Source: Anaerolineaceae bacterium UBA5365 (GTDB lineage Bacteria > Chloroflexota > Anaerolineae > Anaerolineales > Anaerolineaceae). From it: a stretch of 18,694 nucleotides of DNA. The DNA lies in the NCBI GenBank assembly GCA_002407905.1, contig DHPL01000034.1, positions 11,203 through 29,896 on the forward strand. Reading direction: 5' to 3'. A program made the translations under genes and the position numbers. The stretch's first letter is position 1, and each line of letters opens with the position of its first letter. Below the pieces are notes generated by a model, which saw only the letters and a list, made by a program, of their open reading frames with translations, was not told the DNA's origin and searched no databases. Shown here one piece after another: positions 7,115-14,247 of the stretch.

Positions 7115-8631
7115 TATTTCCCTCCAGTTGAGAAATAAAGGATTTCTTCTTCGCTAGTTTCTGAAGTCAGTAATTCTTTTTGAACATTACCGGAATACAT
7201 CACATATACTCTATCGGTAATTGCTAATATCTCACTAATCTCAGAGGAGATATAAATTATGCCTTTCCTCTTTTCCGCAAGCGAGTAAATCAGGTCAAAA
7301 ATCTCTCTTTTTGCCCCAACATCAATACCTTTCGTAGGTTCGTCCATAATGTAGACATCTGCGTCAGAAGACAGCCATTTGCCGATGGCGACTTTCTGCT
7401 GGTTGCCACCAGAAAGATACATTACCTTTTGTGTTGCCGATGGAGTCTTTATTCCGAGAAGCTTAATAAAGTTTTCTGCATTTTTTACTTCACCGCTTTT
7501 GTCTACAAAAGAAAGAAACTTAATAAATTTATCGATACTCGCTATAGAGAGGTTGGAAATTAGATCCTGGTTAACTATGATGGCTTCCTTGCGGCGTTCC
7601 TCAGGTATCAGAGCGATTTTATTTTTGGTAGCCATGGTGGTGTCGCGAACAGACACTTCTTTCCCGCGGATAAAAATCTTCCCGCCTCCACATTTGTTTG
7701 CGCCGAACATCAATTTAGAAAGTTCAGTTTTTCCTGCACCGACGAGACCGCTAATGCCAACAATTTCTCCTTCACGGACATAAATATCAATGTTGTTTAC
7801 TTTTCCATCACAATCACTGATGTCTTTGAGCTCGTAGATAATATCCCCATGTTTCGTATCTCTGTCGGGAAAAACTTCCTCAAAGGTTTTTCCAAGCATC
7901 TGCCCAACGATGTAATTAATGGTGACATCAGGTGTAATCTCCGCGTCTTGGAGAACAACTTCACCGTTGCGCATTACAGTAATGCTTTCACATATCTGAA
8001 AAAGCTCTGGAAGGCGATGAGATATAAAAATAACACCCACTTGCTTTTCACTCGCAAGATAACGGATCAATCGAAAAAGACGGTTCACCTCGTTCTGGCT
8101 AAGCGGTGCGGTCGGTTCATCAAGGATCAAAAACCGGCATTCTTCCTGGACTGCTCTGCCGATCAATACCATTTGTTTCTGAGCCAATGTCAACTTAGAA
8201 ACCAATGTATCAGGTGAAATATCCAAATCTAAATCAAGAATTACTTTTTTGGCAGCCTTTCGGATCTCCCCCCAATTAATGAGTGAGTTCCTCTCCATCC
8301 CAGTCACCATCGTATTGAACATGATGTTTTCAGCGACAGTTAAAGATGGAAAAAGTGCAGTGTCCACCTCTTGGTAAACCATTTCTATACCATGGTGCTT
8401 TGCATCTAGGGGTGAAGAGATTCGTATGGCTTCCCCGTCTAAGCAAATCTCCCCTTCGTAGTGCGTATATGCACCTGAAAGAACTTTCATCAGGGTAGAT
8501 TTACCTGCCCCATTCGCGCCGACCAAAGCTCTGATTTCTCCGCTTCTTATGGAAAAATCGCAACCTTTAAGGGCGTGAACACCTGGAAAAGAAATGGAAA
8601 TGTTCTTTAGATCAATGGTATGGGGTTCCAT
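7114..8631 (-). CDS. Sugar ABC transporter ATPase with two nucleotide-binding domains (RbsA-like)
   Basis: About 505 residues holding two fused ABC domains, the layout of RbsA/MglA/XylG. Domain 1 has Walker A GANGAGKST and Walker B FLILDEPTAPL, with the usual weak signature LTLAQKQ. Domain 2 has the characteristic altered Walker A GLVGAGKTE, an intact signature LSGGNQQK and Walker B VYIMDEPTKGID. An upstream GTG at 8691 would add 20 residues, but that stretch encodes the intergenic hairpin at 8646-8674 and looks unlike the family. The ATG at 8631 has GGAGG just before it (three-base spacing) and gives the normal MEPHTIDLKNISISFPGV start. It follows the binding-protein gene by 60 bases and overlaps the permease gene. 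Confidence 0.93.
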   Translation of the reverse strand: MEPHTIDLKNISISFPGVHALKGCDFSIRSGEIRALVGANGAGKSTLMKVLSGAYTHYEGEICLDGEAIRISSPLDAKHHGIEMVYQEVDTALFPSLTVAENIMFNTMVTGMERNSLINWGEIRKAAKKVILDLDLDISPDTLVSKLTLAQKQMVLIGRAVQEECRFLILDEPTAPLSQNEVNRLFRLIRYLASEKQVGVIFISHRLPELFQICESITVMRNGEVVLQDAEITPDVTINYIVGQMLGKTFEEVFPDRDTKHGDIIYELKDISDCDGKVNNIDIYVREGEIVGISGLVGAGKTELSKLMFGANKCGGGKIFIRGKEVSVRDTTMATKNKIALIPEERRKEAIIVNQDLISNLSIASIDKFIKFLSFVDKSGEVKNAENFIKLLGIKTPSATQKVMYLSGGNQQKVAIGKWLSSDADVYIMDEPTKGIDVGAKREIFDLIYSLAEKRKGIIYISSEISEILAITDRVYVMYSGNVQKELLTSETSEEEILYFSTGGK

Positions 8632-8645
8632 AATCCTCCACAATA

Positions 8646-8674
8646 AGGGAGAGGGCCGTTCAGGCTCTCTCCCT
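8646..8674 (-). terminator. Intercistronic hairpin (attenuator or mRNA stabiliser)
   Basis: Between the binding-protein stop and the ATPase start, 8646-8657 pairs with 8663-8674 around a five-base loop: a 12-bp stem with one mismatch in minus-strand RNA (8654/8666), then UUAUUG. Partial terminators or 3'-end-protecting hairpins at this spot are common in ABC operons and keep binding protein in excess of the membrane parts. Confidence 0.7.
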
Positions 8675-8691
8675 AGAATAACAACCTTCAC

Positions 8692-9858
8692 TTACTTTTG
8701 CAGTTCTTGCATCCAGGGTTCCCAGTTATCATCAAATACTCCATAACCAGGCACGATCTCGGTTAAATTGGTGACATTTGCACCTTCTTTGACATCGCTG
8801 GCTTTGACCATACTTGGGCGCAGATTGAAAGTTGGAGGCGTTTCGTCTCCATGCAGTTTTTTCGCAAGTAATCTAATCCCTTGAATACCAACATTCTCGA
8901 AATGCACAGCTACGCAAGCTTTCCAAACGCCGGTTGGTTCGAGCATATAGTTGATATCTTGGTTCGATATATCGATTGTAACCAAGGGAATATCGGTGCG
9001 GTTAGCTTCATACAGAGCCTTGTAAGCGCCACGCGCATAGGCATCGTATGCACTCCAAATCGCGTCAACCGTTCCAGCTGGGTATTTGGGAAGAACAGAA
9101 GCTACTACCTGATTCATCGAGCCTTCGGAATCTTTCAGGTTTGAAGGGCCTAAGAGTTCCAAAGTCTCAATCAGGCCAGCATCCTCAAACTCCTTGTAAA
9201 CTTCTTGCCTTCGATCAAAAGGTGGAACGCCAGGGCCACGCCACAACTTGAGTAGTCGCACAGGCCGCGTATCGGGGAACAATTCTTGGGTGATGTACTC
9301 CAAGCTCATGCGAGCCATACCTTGATCATCCTGGAACATCGTAGTCACACCAGGAATGCCCTGACCTGCCTCATCTGCAACAACTGTATCAAAGGTAACA
9401 ACTTTAATACCTGCATCTACAGCACGCTTTACTAATTCGTAGGAATAATCATTCTTACCATGGGAAATATACATTCCGTCATATCCTTGGTTGATTCCCT
9501 GGTTGATCATATCCTGAAATTTCACATCATCATTGTTGGCAGTGAAGATGTCAACGGTCATTCCTAATTTCTTTCCTTCCGCAACCGCTGCGTCAAATGC
9601 CATTTTGAAAATGTCAGTAGATGTACCGTTCAAATAGTAGGCGATACGATATCCTCGCTCATTGAATGGCTTTTCTGCTGGTTCACTTGGCTGAGCAGGC
9701 TCTGCGGGTTTTTCCGGTTGAGCAGCTTGGGGTTGTGTTGCTGCCGGCTGAGCGGGTGGCGGTTCTGCGGGGGCGGCTGGAGTGCTTTGCGGTGCACACG
9801 CCGTCAATAACATGGCCAACACCGTAACACTAATTAAGATGGTTCGAAAACTTTTCAT
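8692..9858 (-). CDS. Sugar-binding lipoprotein of the ABC transporter
   Basis: A 388-residue extracytoplasmic solute-binding protein. A signal peptide with lipobox LLTAC puts the lipidated cysteine at residue 21, followed by a roughly 40-residue Pro/Ala/Glu-rich tether. The mature domain starts near GYRIAYYLNGTSTDIFK and has the Peripla_BP_4 (ribose/galactose-binding) pattern, with MINQGINQGYDGMYISH and AGIKVVTFDT in the first lobe. It captures a pentose, inferred to be 5-methylthioribose or 5-deoxyribose, and hands it to the permease. AAGGAG five bases before the ATG is a strong ribosome binding site. It is the first gene of the salvage operon, behind the promoter at 9911-9939 and divergent from the DeoR-type regulator. 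Confidence 0.92.
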   Translation of the reverse strand: MKSFRTILISVTVLAMLLTACAPQSTPAAPAEPPPAQPAATQPQAAQPEKPAEPAQPSEPAEKPFNERGYRIAYYLNGTSTDIFKMAFDAAVAEGKKLGMTVDIFTANNDDVKFQDMINQGINQGYDGMYISHGKNDYSYELVKRAVDAGIKVVTFDTVVADEAGQGIPGVTTMFQDDQGMARMSLEYITQELFPDTRPVRLLKLWRGPGVPPFDRRQEVYKEFEDAGLIETLELLGPSNLKDSEGSMNQVVASVLPKYPAGTVDAIWSAYDAYARGAYKALYEANRTDIPLVTIDISNQDINYMLEPTGVWKACVAVHFENVGIQGIRLLAKKLHGDETPPTFNLRPSMVKASDVKEGANVTNLTEIVPGYGVFDDNWEPWMQELQK

Positions 9859-9910
9859 TTTTCTCCTTGAAACTTATTTTTAAACGACATTGGAACAAAT
9901 TATTAAATCA

Positions 9911-9939
9911 AGTTTAATTAACATGGTCTTGTTCGTCAA
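9911..9939 (-). promoter_or_regulatory. Promoter of the salvage operon
   Basis: On the minus strand TTGACG (9939-9934), a 17-base spacer and TAAACT (9916-9911) lie about 50 bases before the binding-protein start codon. The -10 box falls inside one copy of the repeat at 9912-9925, which would suit repression by a bound protein. Confidence 0.6.
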
Positions 9940-9995
9940 TAGTATTTGTTGAAATATTCACAAATTGGTGAAATTATGTTGTTTAATCAAACATG
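9912..9995 (-). repeat. Paired direct repeat, candidate operators for the DeoR-type regulator
   Basis: Minus-strand CATGTTAATTAAAC (9925-9912) and CATGTTTGATTAAAC (9995-9981) differ by one inserted base and one substitution and are about 70 bases apart. One copy covers the -10 box of the salvage promoter. This is the pattern expected of sites for the divergently encoded regulator, but I know of no published consensus to compare with. Confidence 0.45.
9957..9972. repeat. 16-bp dyad between the two direct repeats
   Basis: TTCAC-AAATTG-GTGAA is a perfect inverted repeat with five-base arms. It sits inside a second, looser direct repeat (TTGTTGAAATATT at 9946-9958 and TTGGTGAAATTAT at 9965-9977). 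It lies upstream of the salvage promoter and could be a further regulator or activator site. Confidence 0.35.
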
Positions 9996-10054
9996 TAATG
10001 CTGGTTTTCTCCAAATCATTGTATTAAAAAGAACAAACTATACGATTTCCAATA

Positions 10055-10060
10055 TATAAT
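10055..10060 (+). promoter_or_regulatory. Candidate -10 box of the DeoR-type regulator gene
   Basis: A perfect TATAAT lies 27 bases before the start codon. No -35 box at normal spacing was found, so the promoter may be weak or activator-dependent. Confidence 0.4.
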
Positions 10061-10087
10061 GATGGAAATCTTAGACAATAGGTAAAA

Positions 10088-10834
10088 ATGCTAATATCAG
10101 ATCGAAGGAAACGAATCTCCGAACTCGTAAAAAAGAAAAAATTTATCCGTGTTAATGAATTGGCAGAAATGTTCAATGTTACGGGGGAAACTGTAAGGCG
10201 AGATTTAAAGTACCTGGACAAACATGGAGAGTTATCCCGAGCCCATGGTGGTGCCTACATACGCTCTTATGATGTAGATATCCAATATCGCCAAACCAAA
10301 ATGGTTGAGGCAAAAAAACACATTGCCCGGATTTGCAAAGAATTAATTAAAGAAAATGATGTCATCTTCCTGGATTCTTCAACGACGGCGCTTGAAATTG
10401 CAAAAGCACTCGTAGGGCTCAAACTCACAATAGTGACAAATTCGCTGCTGATCACAAATCTCTTGGTCGCTTATCCTTATGTTAAGACGATTGTGATCGG
10501 TGGCAACCTCGATTTGATGAATCATTGCTTCACTGGTCCACAAAGTATTGAAGAAATAGCAAACTACTATACCCAGAAGTGTTTTGTCTCTTGCCGTACT
10601 TTATCTTCTGTCCATGGCCCGATGGACTCAAATGAGTTCCTTGCCCAAGTTCGAAGTATCGCGGTAGAACACTCCAATGAATCCTATTTAGTTGCCGACA
10701 GCACGAAATTCGACGACATGTCTCTTAGACCGATAGCATCTTTGGAACAGTTTGCAGCAGTGATTACTGAAAAGGAACCTGCGGAACATTGGGGTAATCT
10801 AGCCAGTGAGAAGGGATTTAAATTACTTTTTTGA
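10088..10834 (+). CDS. DeoR/GlpR-family transcriptional regulator
   Basis: A 248-residue repressor-type protein. Residues 6-57 form the DeoR winged helix (RRKRISELVKKKKFIRVNEL, then VTGETVRRDLKYLDKHGELS and the RAHGGA end). The C-terminal DeoRC domain, which senses a phosphorylated sugar, shows FLDSSTTALEIAKAL (94-108), TIVTNS (114-119), IGGNLD (137-142) and VADSTKF (202-208). The usual DxGTT is DSSTT here. Divergent placement against the salvage operon makes it the likely local regulator, with an MTR or deoxyribose phosphate as inducer by analogy to other DeoR proteins. AGG five bases before the ATG is the ribosome binding site. Base composition is AT-rich like the salvage genes. Confidence 0.9.
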   Translation: MLISDRRKRISELVKKKKFIRVNELAEMFNVTGETVRRDLKYLDKHGELSRAHGGAYIRSYDVDIQYRQTKMVEAKKHIARICKELIKENDVIFLDSSTTALEIAKALVGLKLTIVTNSLLITNLLVAYPYVKTIVIGGNLDLMNHCFTGPQSIEEIANYYTQKCFVSCRTLSSVHGPMDSNEFLAQVRSIAVEHSNESYLVADSTKFDDMSLRPIASLEQFAAVITEKEPAEHWGNLASEKGFKLLF

Positions 10835-11030
10835 GTTTCTTTTAATTAATCCTGCTATAGAGAAACATTTTCTTGCGTCTAAAAGGTTTCCTTCTTTATC
10901 TATCAATTGTTTTTAATTGATTGACCTAAGGAAAATATTCCAATTGCTATGATATCTGGAAATGAAAGGTTTGTTGCCTTGCATCTTTTTATGGAATGCA
11001 ATATCTTTATGCACTGTCCCTTTGATCCAA
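10835..11030. other. AT-rich intergenic stretch without a gene
   Basis: No credible coding sequence here. It holds an AT-rich 7-bp hairpin without a T-run (10902-10921), an extended -10-like TGCTATGAT (10945-10953), a TTGCAT/ATGCAA inverted repeat (10979-11001) and a repeated TCCAATTGC (10939-10947 and 11026-11034). None forms a clear terminator for the DeoR gene. Confidence 0.5.
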
Positions 11031-11059
11031 TTGCAATAAACACTTAGGGAGTTTATTAA
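11031..11059 (+). promoter_or_regulatory. Candidate promoter of resB-ccsA
   Basis: TTGCAA (11031-11036), 17 bases, TATTAA (11054-11059): 4/6 matches in each box. Transcription would start near 11066, leaving a short leader before the TTG start at 11090 with GAAAGG in place. Confidence 0.4.
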
Positions 11060-11062
11060 TAC

Positions 11063-11078
11063 GCTTAAAAAGGCTTGA
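11063..11078 (-). repeat. Right copy of imperfect inverted repeat flanking the salvage block
   Basis: Plus-strand GCTTAAAAAGGCTTGA; its reverse complement matches 1850-1865 at 14 of 16 positions. It lies where AT-rich DNA gives way to the GC-richer resB gene. Confidence 0.35.
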
Positions 11079-11089
11079 AAGGTTTCATC

Positions 11090-12352
11090 TTGAACGATAT
11101 TGACAATCAAACGAAAAAAAACTGGATGAAAGGTGTATTTCGTTACCTGCGCTCGATGCGTTTTGGCATCCTGCTCCTGGTGATCATTATTTTCTTCTCC
11201 CTCATCGGATCCTTGATCCCCCAGGGCCGCAGCGTGAATTTCTACACGCAGAACTTCGCACCCATCTCGGACCTGATCGTGGCCTTTGGCCTGGGTGAGA
11301 TATTCACCAGCCCCCTCTTTATTGGCGCGCTGGCCCTTCTCTGCCTGAACCTCATCCTCTGCACCATTGCCCGCCTGCGGACGAAAAGCAATCTCCTGCC
11401 TACCTTGCAGCGCCGCCTAAACCAGCTGGCCGCCCAGCCTGTAGAGGACCAGGAAAGGCTTCAGTCCTGGCTCACCCGCCGCGGTTTCAAGGCCATGCCG
11501 GGAAGCGCCAATACTTTTGCCCGCGGTCTGGCCGGCGCCTGGGGCTCCGCCCTGGTGCATCTCAGCTTTCTGCTGATCCTCCTGGTTGGCGCCTACGTGC
11601 TCTATACCGCCCAAAGCACCGATATCACCATCTTTACCGGCGAGAGCCAAACCCTGCCGGATGGCTCGCGGATCACGTTGGACCGCTTCCATACCCAGGA
11701 TGAAGCCGGCCGCCTGGATTACATCAGCGACCTCAGCGTCACTCCCCCGGGCAGCACCGAGGTCCAAAACCTGCGCCTGCGGGTGAACCAGCCCCTGCGG
11801 GTTGGCAATTACACCCTCTACCAATTAAGTTACAGTCTCTATGGGCGGGTGGTCATCGCCGGCCCGGGCGGAAGCCGTGAAATGCTGCTGGAAGGCCCCC
11901 GGGACATCACCATGGATATCACCGCGCCGGTGCTCTACCAAGGCCTCTTCCCGGATTACACCACAGAAGCCGATGGCAGCTACACCGTCTCGATGGATGC
12001 CTCCAATGGCTACCCCAACCCGATCTACCTCCTGGACCTGGTTCAGGAAAATTCCACCGAGACCATCGTTGTGCCTCCGGGCAATCAATTCGAGCTCGGT
12101 ACCGCCATCTACCATTTCAGCGACCCGGTAAGTTCCAGCGTGATCCGCGTTAAAACCCTGGCGCCCATGCTTTGGGTGCTCTACGCCGCCTTCGGCTTGC
12201 TGACCCTGGCGCTTTACCTCACCTTTTTTGTTGTTCCAACACTCATCAGCGTGGACTCACACGGTTATCGTCTGGCTTCCTCAAAGACCGACCCAATGCT
12301 GCAGCGTGAGCTGGCTGAATTTAATCTCGTTTCGAAGGATGAACCCCTATGA
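11090..12352 (+). CDS. resB: Cytochrome c biogenesis protein ResB (Ccs1)
   Basis: About 420 residues. With CcsA it forms the system II heme exporter and cytochrome c synthase in the cytoplasmic membrane. Near the N-terminus, YLRSMRFGILLLVIIIFFS leads into SLIGSLIPQG, the ResB hallmark; two further membrane spans follow (PLFIGALALLCLNLIL and ALVHLSFLLILLVGAYV), then a large extracytoplasmic domain and a C-terminal span (LWVLYAAFGLLTLALYLTFF). No ATG precedes the conserved start region. TTG at 11090 has GAAAGG at seven bases and is preferred over TTG at 11075; ATG at 11126 lacks a ribosome binding site. It overlaps ccsA by four bases (ATGA). Confidence 0.88.
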   Translation: MNDIDNQTKKNWMKGVFRYLRSMRFGILLLVIIIFFSLIGSLIPQGRSVNFYTQNFAPISDLIVAFGLGEIFTSPLFIGALALLCLNLILCTIARLRTKSNLLPTLQRRLNQLAAQPVEDQERLQSWLTRRGFKAMPGSANTFARGLAGAWGSALVHLSFLLILLVGAYVLYTAQSTDITIFTGESQTLPDGSRITLDRFHTQDEAGRLDYISDLSVTPPGSTEVQNLRLRVNQPLRVGNYTLYQLSYSLYGRVVIAGPGGSREMLLEGPRDITMDITAPVLYQGLFPDYTTEADGSYTVSMDASNGYPNPIYLLDLVQENSTETIVVPPGNQFELGTAIYHFSDPVSSSVIRVKTLAPMLWVLYAAFGLLTLALYLTFFVVPTLISVDSHGYRLASSKTDPMLQRELAEFNLVSKDEPL

Positions 12353-13137
12353 TGGATGCTCTCTTTTTTGCCACTTTGGTATTGTTTTTAGTAGCTGTCG
12401 TTCTGCAGTTTATGGGACAGGCTTTTAAGAAGGATATGCTGCTGGAGGCCGCCTTTACCATCAGCCTCATCGGCACTGCGGCGCTTACCGGCTACATCGT
12501 TTGGCGCGGCATCGTTGCCCAGCGCATCCCGCTCTCGAACCAATTCGAGTTCGCCACAGCCTTTGCCTGGGGCATCGCCCTGCTGCATATCTTCCTGCGC
12601 CGGCGCTTCAAGGAAGTGGCCATGAGCACTGCCATCCTGCCCGCCATTTTCCTGGTGCTTTCGTACGCCGCCCTGCAGCCCCGGGATATCCGCGACCTCA
12701 TGCCCGCTCTGCGCTCTGCCTGGTTTGGACTGCACATCGGCACGGCTGTGTTCAGCTACGCTGCTTTCGTTGGCGCAGGCAGCCTGGCGGTGCTCTTCCT
12801 CGTCCGCGAGAAAAAGGGCCATAACCTGGATAAACAAGCCGATTTAGACTACCTGATCTACCGCCTGATCGCCTTTGGTTTTCTGATGCTCACGGTGGTA
12901 ATCCTCTCCGGTGCCATTTGGGCCGAAGCGGCCTGGTCCAGCTTCTGGTCCTGGGACCCCAAGGAAACCTGGGCGCTGATTACCTGGATCGTTTATGCCA
13001 TCTACCTGCACCAGCGCCTGCGTGCCGGCCGCAGCGCCCACGCGCTGGCCTGGTTCGCCGTGATCGCTGTGATCGTGGTGGCCTTCACCTTCGTTGGCGT
13101 GAACACACTCCTGCCCGGTTTACACTCCTACGGATAG
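12349..13137 (+). CDS. ccsA: Cytochrome c biogenesis protein CcsA (ResC)
   Basis: A 262-residue polytopic membrane protein of the heme-handling superfamily, partner of ResB. The tryptophan-rich WWD signature is clear (WSSFWSWDPKETWAL, 196-210), just before ITWIVYAIYLH. Histidines His129 (GLHIGTA), His221 and His259 (GLHSYG) sit where the family places heme ligands. An earlier PLSNQFEF (61-68) matches the usual 'P.sN.yE' stretch. This is the short bacterial form. It is translationally coupled to resB and ends about 20 bases before an intrinsic terminator, making a two-gene operon. The organism should therefore make c-type cytochromes; no cytochrome or thioredoxin (resA) gene is in the window. 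Confidence 0.93.
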   Translation: MMDALFFATLVLFLVAVVLQFMGQAFKKDMLLEAAFTISLIGTAALTGYIVWRGIVAQRIPLSNQFEFATAFAWGIALLHIFLRRRFKEVAMSTAILPAIFLVLSYAALQPRDIRDLMPALRSAWFGLHIGTAVFSYAAFVGAGSLAVLFLVREKKGHNLDKQADLDYLIYRLIAFGFLMLTVVILSGAIWAEAAWSSFWSWDPKETWALITWIVYAIYLHQRLRAGRSAHALAWFAVIAVIVVAFTFVGVNTLLPGLHSYG

Positions 13138-13157
13138 AATCACAGGCAAACTCAAGC

Positions 13158-13188
13158 AAACCCCAGCTCGCGAAGGGCTGGGGTTTTT
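13158..13188 (+). terminator. Intrinsic terminator of resB-ccsA
   Basis: CCCCAGC (13161-13167) pairs with GCTGGGG (13177-13183), lengthened by AAA/TTT outside and by T-G and C-G pairs inside, leaving a GCGAA loop. TTTTT follows at 13184-13188. Strong on the plus strand; on the minus strand the T-run is short. Confidence 0.88.
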
Positions 13189-13250
13189 GATTGGTGTACT
13201 CTATTGCACGGGTTTGAACAGCCGCAGCAAAGCCTGCAGGGAGAGGGCGG

Positions 13251-14027
13251 TTACACTTCTGCCTTCTTGGGTTTGCACATCAATCGCCTGAAGGCGCCAG
13301 GCGAGTAGCCGGTCATGCGTTTAAAGATTTGCGCCTGGGACCCATTAAAGCGGATGCCGCAGGAAGCAAAAGCTTCCTTTACGCTCATATCAGCATCGCA
13401 AAGAGCTTCCTTCACCGCCGAGTAACGCAGGCCCCGGTGGTATTCTATCGGTGTCATGCCAAAGGTTTTTTTGAAGATCCGGGATACATGATCCCCGGAA
13501 ACGTTCAGGGCCTTGCCAATTCTTTGCATATCCAACTGATCGCGCCAGTGTTCGTCAATCCATTCCCGGCAGCGCAGGGCCAAAGGGCTCCCTGTGTACC
13601 CACTCTGGGGGAAGAATATCGCCGCGAATTCCGTCACTTCATAAACACTGTTGTAAATTGGGAACACGCAGGCGGTACTGAATTCAGGTATGTATTCCTT
13701 ACTTTCAGGGCCTAGAATATTCCGAACCGAATCCATATCCGTGGGCACGTTGTAAACGTAGCTGGTTTTCCCAGCAAGCACTTTTTCCAGATAGACATGC
13801 GCGCCGGCCTTATAAAACCCATAGGTCCTGCTGCGCAATACGTTCACATCCCGCAGCGTTTCCCCGGTTGGGGATATGGGTAAGGTTTCAAATACCGGCG
13901 GGCTTACATGCTTTAGGTTGCCCTGCAGGTCGTAAACCAGGCAAAGAAAAGGCATTGAAAGAATTGTACGTTCAAGAAGGCCAGCTTTTCCGAACTCAAC
14001 GATGTCCAATATCCCCTCATTCTCCAT
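13251..14027 (-). CDS. AraC-family transcriptional regulator with N-terminal PAS-like sensor
   Basis: A 258-residue regulator. Residues 150-250 form the two-helix-turn-helix AraC domain: REWIDEHWRDQLDMQRIGKA, DHVSRIFKKTFGMTPIEYHR, then a second motif ending IFKRMTGYSPGAFRR. Residues 15-140 are not a cupin; the FLCLVYDLQGNLKHVSP stretch looks PAS-like, and the ligand is unknown. It is convergent with ccsA and divergent from nagA, so control of nagA-vanZ is a fair guess. The ATG at 14027 has no good ribosome binding site; a TTG six codons in, just after GAGGGG, is an alternative start. Composition is GC-rich like nagA. Confidence 0.82.
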   Translation of the reverse strand: MENEGILDIVEFGKAGLLERTILSMPFLCLVYDLQGNLKHVSPPVFETLPISPTGETLRDVNVLRSRTYGFYKAGAHVYLEKVLAGKTSYVYNVPTDMDSVRNILGPESKEYIPEFSTACVFPIYNSVYEVTEFAAIFFPQSGYTGSPLALRCREWIDEHWRDQLDMQRIGKALNVSGDHVSRIFKKTFGMTPIEYHRGLRYSAVKEALCDADMSVKEAFASCGIRFNGSQAQIFKRMTGYSPGAFRRLMCKPKKAEV

Positions 14028-14064
14028 TCAATTTATTAAGTATGGGTATGTTTTGCTAAAACAT

Positions 14065-14094
14065 ATTATATGATTAAATATTCACTTTTGCGAA
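14065..14094 (-). promoter_or_regulatory. Candidate promoter of the AraC-family gene, with overlapping dyad
   Basis: On the minus strand TTCGCA (14094-14089), an 18-base spacer and a perfect TATAAT (14070-14065). The -35 box overlaps a 16-bp imperfect palindrome, ATTCACTTTTGCGAAT (14080-14095), which could be an operator, perhaps for autoregulation. Confidence 0.45.
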
Positions 14095-14110
14095 TCACAA
14101 TAGAGAGATG

Positions 14111-14150
14111 AAGTATATTTTTAAGCGTTTTGCACGCCTTTTTCATACTT
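14111..14150 (+). repeat. Nested dyad upstream of nagA
   Basis: Outer arms AAGTAT (14111-14116) and ATACTT (14145-14150) enclose inner arms GCGT (14125-14128) and ACGC (14134-14137) on almost the same axis. It lies in the AraC-gene/nagA intergenic region and may be a regulator site. No well-spaced -35/-10 pair for nagA was found. Confidence 0.3.
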
Positions 14151-14247
14151 TTACGGTATCATGTTCGCAGATGTTACCTAAAGCCGAACTTCAATGCAAA
14201 CAGAGCCTTCTACGCCGACTTGCCCTCGTCCCAGGCCAGAGGCAGCC

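Noticed and set aside
8632..8691. N-terminal extension of the ABC ATPase from GTG 8691
   Set aside because: It encodes the intercistronic hairpin and does not resemble the family; the ATG at 8631 has GGAGG upstream.
10902..10921. Hairpin after the DeoR-type gene as intrinsic terminator
   Set aside because: AT-only stem and no following T-run.
10979..11001. TTGCAT/ATGCAA inverted repeat as terminator or operator
   Set aside because: Short arms, 11-base loop, no nearby T-run; nothing ties it to a function.
10913..11110. 65-codon minus-strand open frame in the DeoR-resB gap
   Set aside because: No ribosome binding site, no recognisable features, and it overlaps the likely resB promoter and start.
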